A stretch of 5,504 nt of DNA from Candidatus Eiseniibacteriota bacterium (GTDB taxonomy: Bacteria; Eisenbacteria; RBG-16-71-46; SZUA-252). A model generated the notes under the pieces. The model was not told where the DNA came from and searched no databases. It was given only the letters and a program-made list of their open reading frames with translations. The position numbers and the translations under genes were made by a program. Every line of letters starts with the position of its first letter. The first letter of the stretch is position 1. The stretch lies in the NCBI GenBank assembly GCA_016880395.1, contig JAEHDN010000251.1:1-5504 (forward strand), given 5' to 3'. Below, piece by piece: positions 1-5,504 of the stretch.

Positions 1-1207
1 ATCACCTCCTCGCCCGCGCCCATGGGCATGCTCGGCGACCTGCTCGCGGCGGCCGTCAACGCCAACGTGGGGGGATGGGTCCTCTCCCCGGCCGCGACGG
101 AGATCGAGGCGCAGACCGTCCGCTGGATCGGGGAGCTGATCGGCTTCCCCGCGGGGGAAGGGCTCCTCGTGAGCGGCGGCAACATGGCGAACATCGTCGC
201 GTTCTACGCCGCCCGGGCGGCCCAGGCCGACTGGAGCGTGCGGGCGAAGGGCGTGACCGCCGGCCGCGCGCTCCGGGCCTACGGCTCGAGCGAGACCCAC
301 ACCTGGATCCAGAAGGCGGCCGATCTCTCCGGCATCGGCGAGACGGCGGTGCGATGGATTCCCACGCGGCGCGACCAGACCATGGATCTGGACGCGCTCC
401 GGCGACAGGTGGCGTCGGATCGCGCCGCGGGCGAGCTTCCCTTCCTCGTGGTCGGGACGGCGGGCTCGGTGAGCACGGGCGCGATCGACCCTCTGCCCGA
501 GCTGGCCGCCTACTGCAAGGAGCAGGGGATCTGGTTCCACGTGGACGGAGCCTATGGCGGGCTGGCGGCGGCGCTGTCCGACGCGCCGGCCGCGCTCCGC
601 GGGTTGAGCGACGCGGACTCCATCGCGGTGGACCCGCACAAGTGGCTCTACGCGCCGCTCGAGGCGGGCTGCACGCTGGTTCGCGAGCCGGGGCGCCTCC
701 GGAGTGCGTTCGCCTACCACCCGGCGTACTACCGCTTCCAGGAGGAAGCGATCAACTACCTCGAGATGGGACCCCAGAACTCACGCGGGTTCCGGGGTCT
801 CAAGATCTGGCTCATGCTGCGGCAGGTCGGAGCGGCGGGCTACCGGCGCATGATCGGGGACGATGTCCGGCTCTCGCGGCGCATGGCAGAAGCGATCGAG
901 CGTCGTCGCGATCTGGAGCTCACCACGCAGTCTCTCAGCATCACCACCTACCGCTACGTGCCGGAGGACCTGAGGGCGCGCGCGGCCAATGAGGAGGTTG
1001 CCGCCTACCTGGACCAGGTGAACGAGGCAATCCTGGGTCAGCTCCAGGAAGGGGGAGAGATCTTCGTGTCGAACGCGGTGCTCGAGGGGCGCTATGTCCT
1101 TCGCGCCTGCATCGTGAACTTCCGGACGGACGAGGCGGACGTGGATGCGGTGCCCGTGGTGACGGCGCGGGTGGGCGCCGAGGTGGACCGTGCGATGCGG
1201 TCCCGGC

Positions 1208-5281
<4,074 letters not shown>

Positions 5282-5289
5282 CGGGCGGT

Positions 5290-5293
5290 CTCC
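5290..5293 (-). promoter_or_regulatory. Shine-Dalgarno site of lhr
   Basis: On the minus strand GGAG (within CCGGAGACC) sits eight bases before the ATG at 5279-5281. This is standard spacing, and it selects this ATG over any alternative GTG/TTG start further out. The start also gives the expected short Lhr N-terminus, about 41 residues before Walker A. Confidence 0.65.
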
Positions 5294-5314
5294 GGACGGG
5301 ACGAAGCTCCCGCC

Positions 5315-5320
5315 ATTATA
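5315..5320 (-). promoter_or_regulatory. Probable -10 element (TATAAT) of the lhr promoter
   Basis: The minus strand reads GGGGTATAATGGCG, a perfect sigma-70-type -10 hexamer, in DNA so GC-rich that an AT-only hexamer stands out. Transcription would start near 5307-5309, giving a leader of only about 27 bases that includes the GGAG site. At the usual 17-base spacing the -35 position (5338-5343) reads GCGCGA on the minus strand, which does not resemble TTGACA. Either the promoter is -10-driven or it needs an activator. The position just ahead of lhr is the main reason to believe it. Confidence 0.55.
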
Positions 5321-5355
5321 CCCCGCCCGCGACGAGGTCGCGCCCCGAGGGCCAA

Positions 5356-5388
5356 GGTCCCGCGCTGCTGTTGCGCATGCGGCGGACC
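5356..5388 (+). repeat. Inverted repeat / potential RNA hairpin upstream of the right-hand structured region
   Basis: GGTCC (5356-5360) is complementary to GGACC (5384-5388). Inside it, CGCG (5361-5364) can pair with TGCG (5378-5381) with one G-U pair, leaving a loop of about 13 bases. No run of T follows, so it is not an intrinsic terminator on the plus strand. On the minus strand it lies upstream of the lhr -10 box, so it could also be a DNA-level site. Short GC-rich inverted repeats arise easily by chance at this composition. Confidence 0.3.
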
Positions 5389-5396
5389 CGTCTAGC

Positions 5397-5441
5397 GACC
5401 AAAGCCAAAAGCCTTTAAGTCCCTGTGCTGGAACGCCGATG
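5397..5441 (+). other. Weak candidate for the 3' part of a GEMM-I-like (c-di-GMP-I) riboswitch
   Basis: Two short blocks resemble the second half of a GEMM-I aptamer in order and orientation: GACCAAAGCC (5397-5406, compare GACGCAAAGCC) followed by GCCTTTAAG (5411-5419, compare GGCCTAAA), and then GCCGATGG ending at 5442 (compare ACCGATGG at the 3' end of the Vibrio Vc2 aptamer). A hairpin (5356-5388) sits where the tetraloop hairpin would be, but it is too long. The diagnostic CACAGGGCAAACC block is not present; only GAGGGCCAAGG occurs at 5347-5357. This was compared by eye from memory, and chance resemblance is quite possible. Confidence 0.18.
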
Positions 5442-5504
5442 GATCACCGAACGGGAGCCTCTGGGCGGCTCTCCGTGATCCCACGAACGGGGAATCGACC
5501 GGTC
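5439..5504 (+). CDS. Possible start of a divergent hypothetical gene, cut off by window end
   Basis: ATG at 5439-5441 opens a frame of 22 codons that stays open to the last base (MDHRTGASGRLSVIPRTGNRPV). A weak GGAA lies at 5430-5433, about five bases before it. The stretch is too short to recognise a family. In DNA this GC-rich a 22-codon open frame carries little weight, and the same bases form a strong hairpin. If real, the gene is divergent from lhr with about 157 bases between the starts. Confidence 0.2.
   Translation, partial: MDHRTGASGRLSVIPRTGNRPV
5441..5481 (+). repeat. Two-part hairpin (GGATCAC...GTGATCC enclosing GAGCC...GGCTC)
   Basis: The outer arms GGATCAC (5441-5447) and GTGATCC (5475-5481) are perfectly complementary over 7 bp. 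The inner arms GAGCC (5455-5459) and GGCTC (5467-5471) add 5 bp, extendable by G-C and G-U pairs, around a 7-base loop (5460-5466). An asymmetric internal loop separates the two stems. There is no T-tract after 5481, so a plain intrinsic terminator is unlikely. The octamer CGAACGGG occurs at 5448-5455 inside the structure and again at 5484-5491 just after it. It may be a leader RNA structure, a regulator site or part of a coding region. Confidence 0.45.

Noticed and set aside
75..992. Alternative plus-strand frame inside the decarboxylase
   Set aside because: Arg/Gly-rich shadow frame. The frame from base 1 contains the PLP lysine motif and the complete family fold.
5480..5504. Possible tRNA T-arm on the minus strand (GGTCGATTCC)
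   Set aside because: It lacks the GGTTC consensus with flanking T-stem pairing, and no anticodon or D-arm could be found next to it.

Overview
This 5.5 kb window of very GC-rich bacterial DNA holds two protein-coding genes that face each other tail to tail, followed by about 220 bases of non-coding DNA at the right-hand end. The base composition, the strong G/C bias at third codon positions (which opens long shadow frames on both strands) and the gene families fit a free-living high-GC bacterium. Nothing here fixes the phylum. Deltaproteobacteria-like, Gemmatimonadota-like or candidate-phylum lineages are all possible, and this is inference only.

Layout. From the left edge to base 1263 on the plus strand is the C-terminal four fifths of a PLP-dependent group II decarboxylase (aromatic-amino-acid/glutamate decarboxylase fold). 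Its start lies outside the window. All of the catalytic landmarks that fall inside are intact. From 5281 down to 1208 on the minus strand is a complete 1357-residue Lhr-type superfamily 2 helicase, with the helicase core and the full Lhr C-terminal domain. The two stop codons cross, so the genes share 56 bases and there is no room for a conventional terminator between them.

The right-hand 223 bases (5282-5504) carry the upstream signals of lhr: a perfect TATAAT and a GGAG ribosome-binding site. Beyond these is a plus-strand region rich in inverted repeats that runs off the edge. It contains a hairpin (5356-5388), a block with limited resemblance to the 3' part of a GEMM-I (c-di-GMP-I) riboswitch, a second and longer hairpin (5441-5481), and a possible divergent gene start at 5439. 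This is the least explained part of the window.

The two genes have no evident shared pathway. The helicase belongs to DNA repair or nucleic-acid remodelling and the decarboxylase to amino-acid metabolism. I see no mobile element, CRISPR array, tRNA, rRNA or defence cassette. The window is mostly ordinary, with a few small points worth checking.
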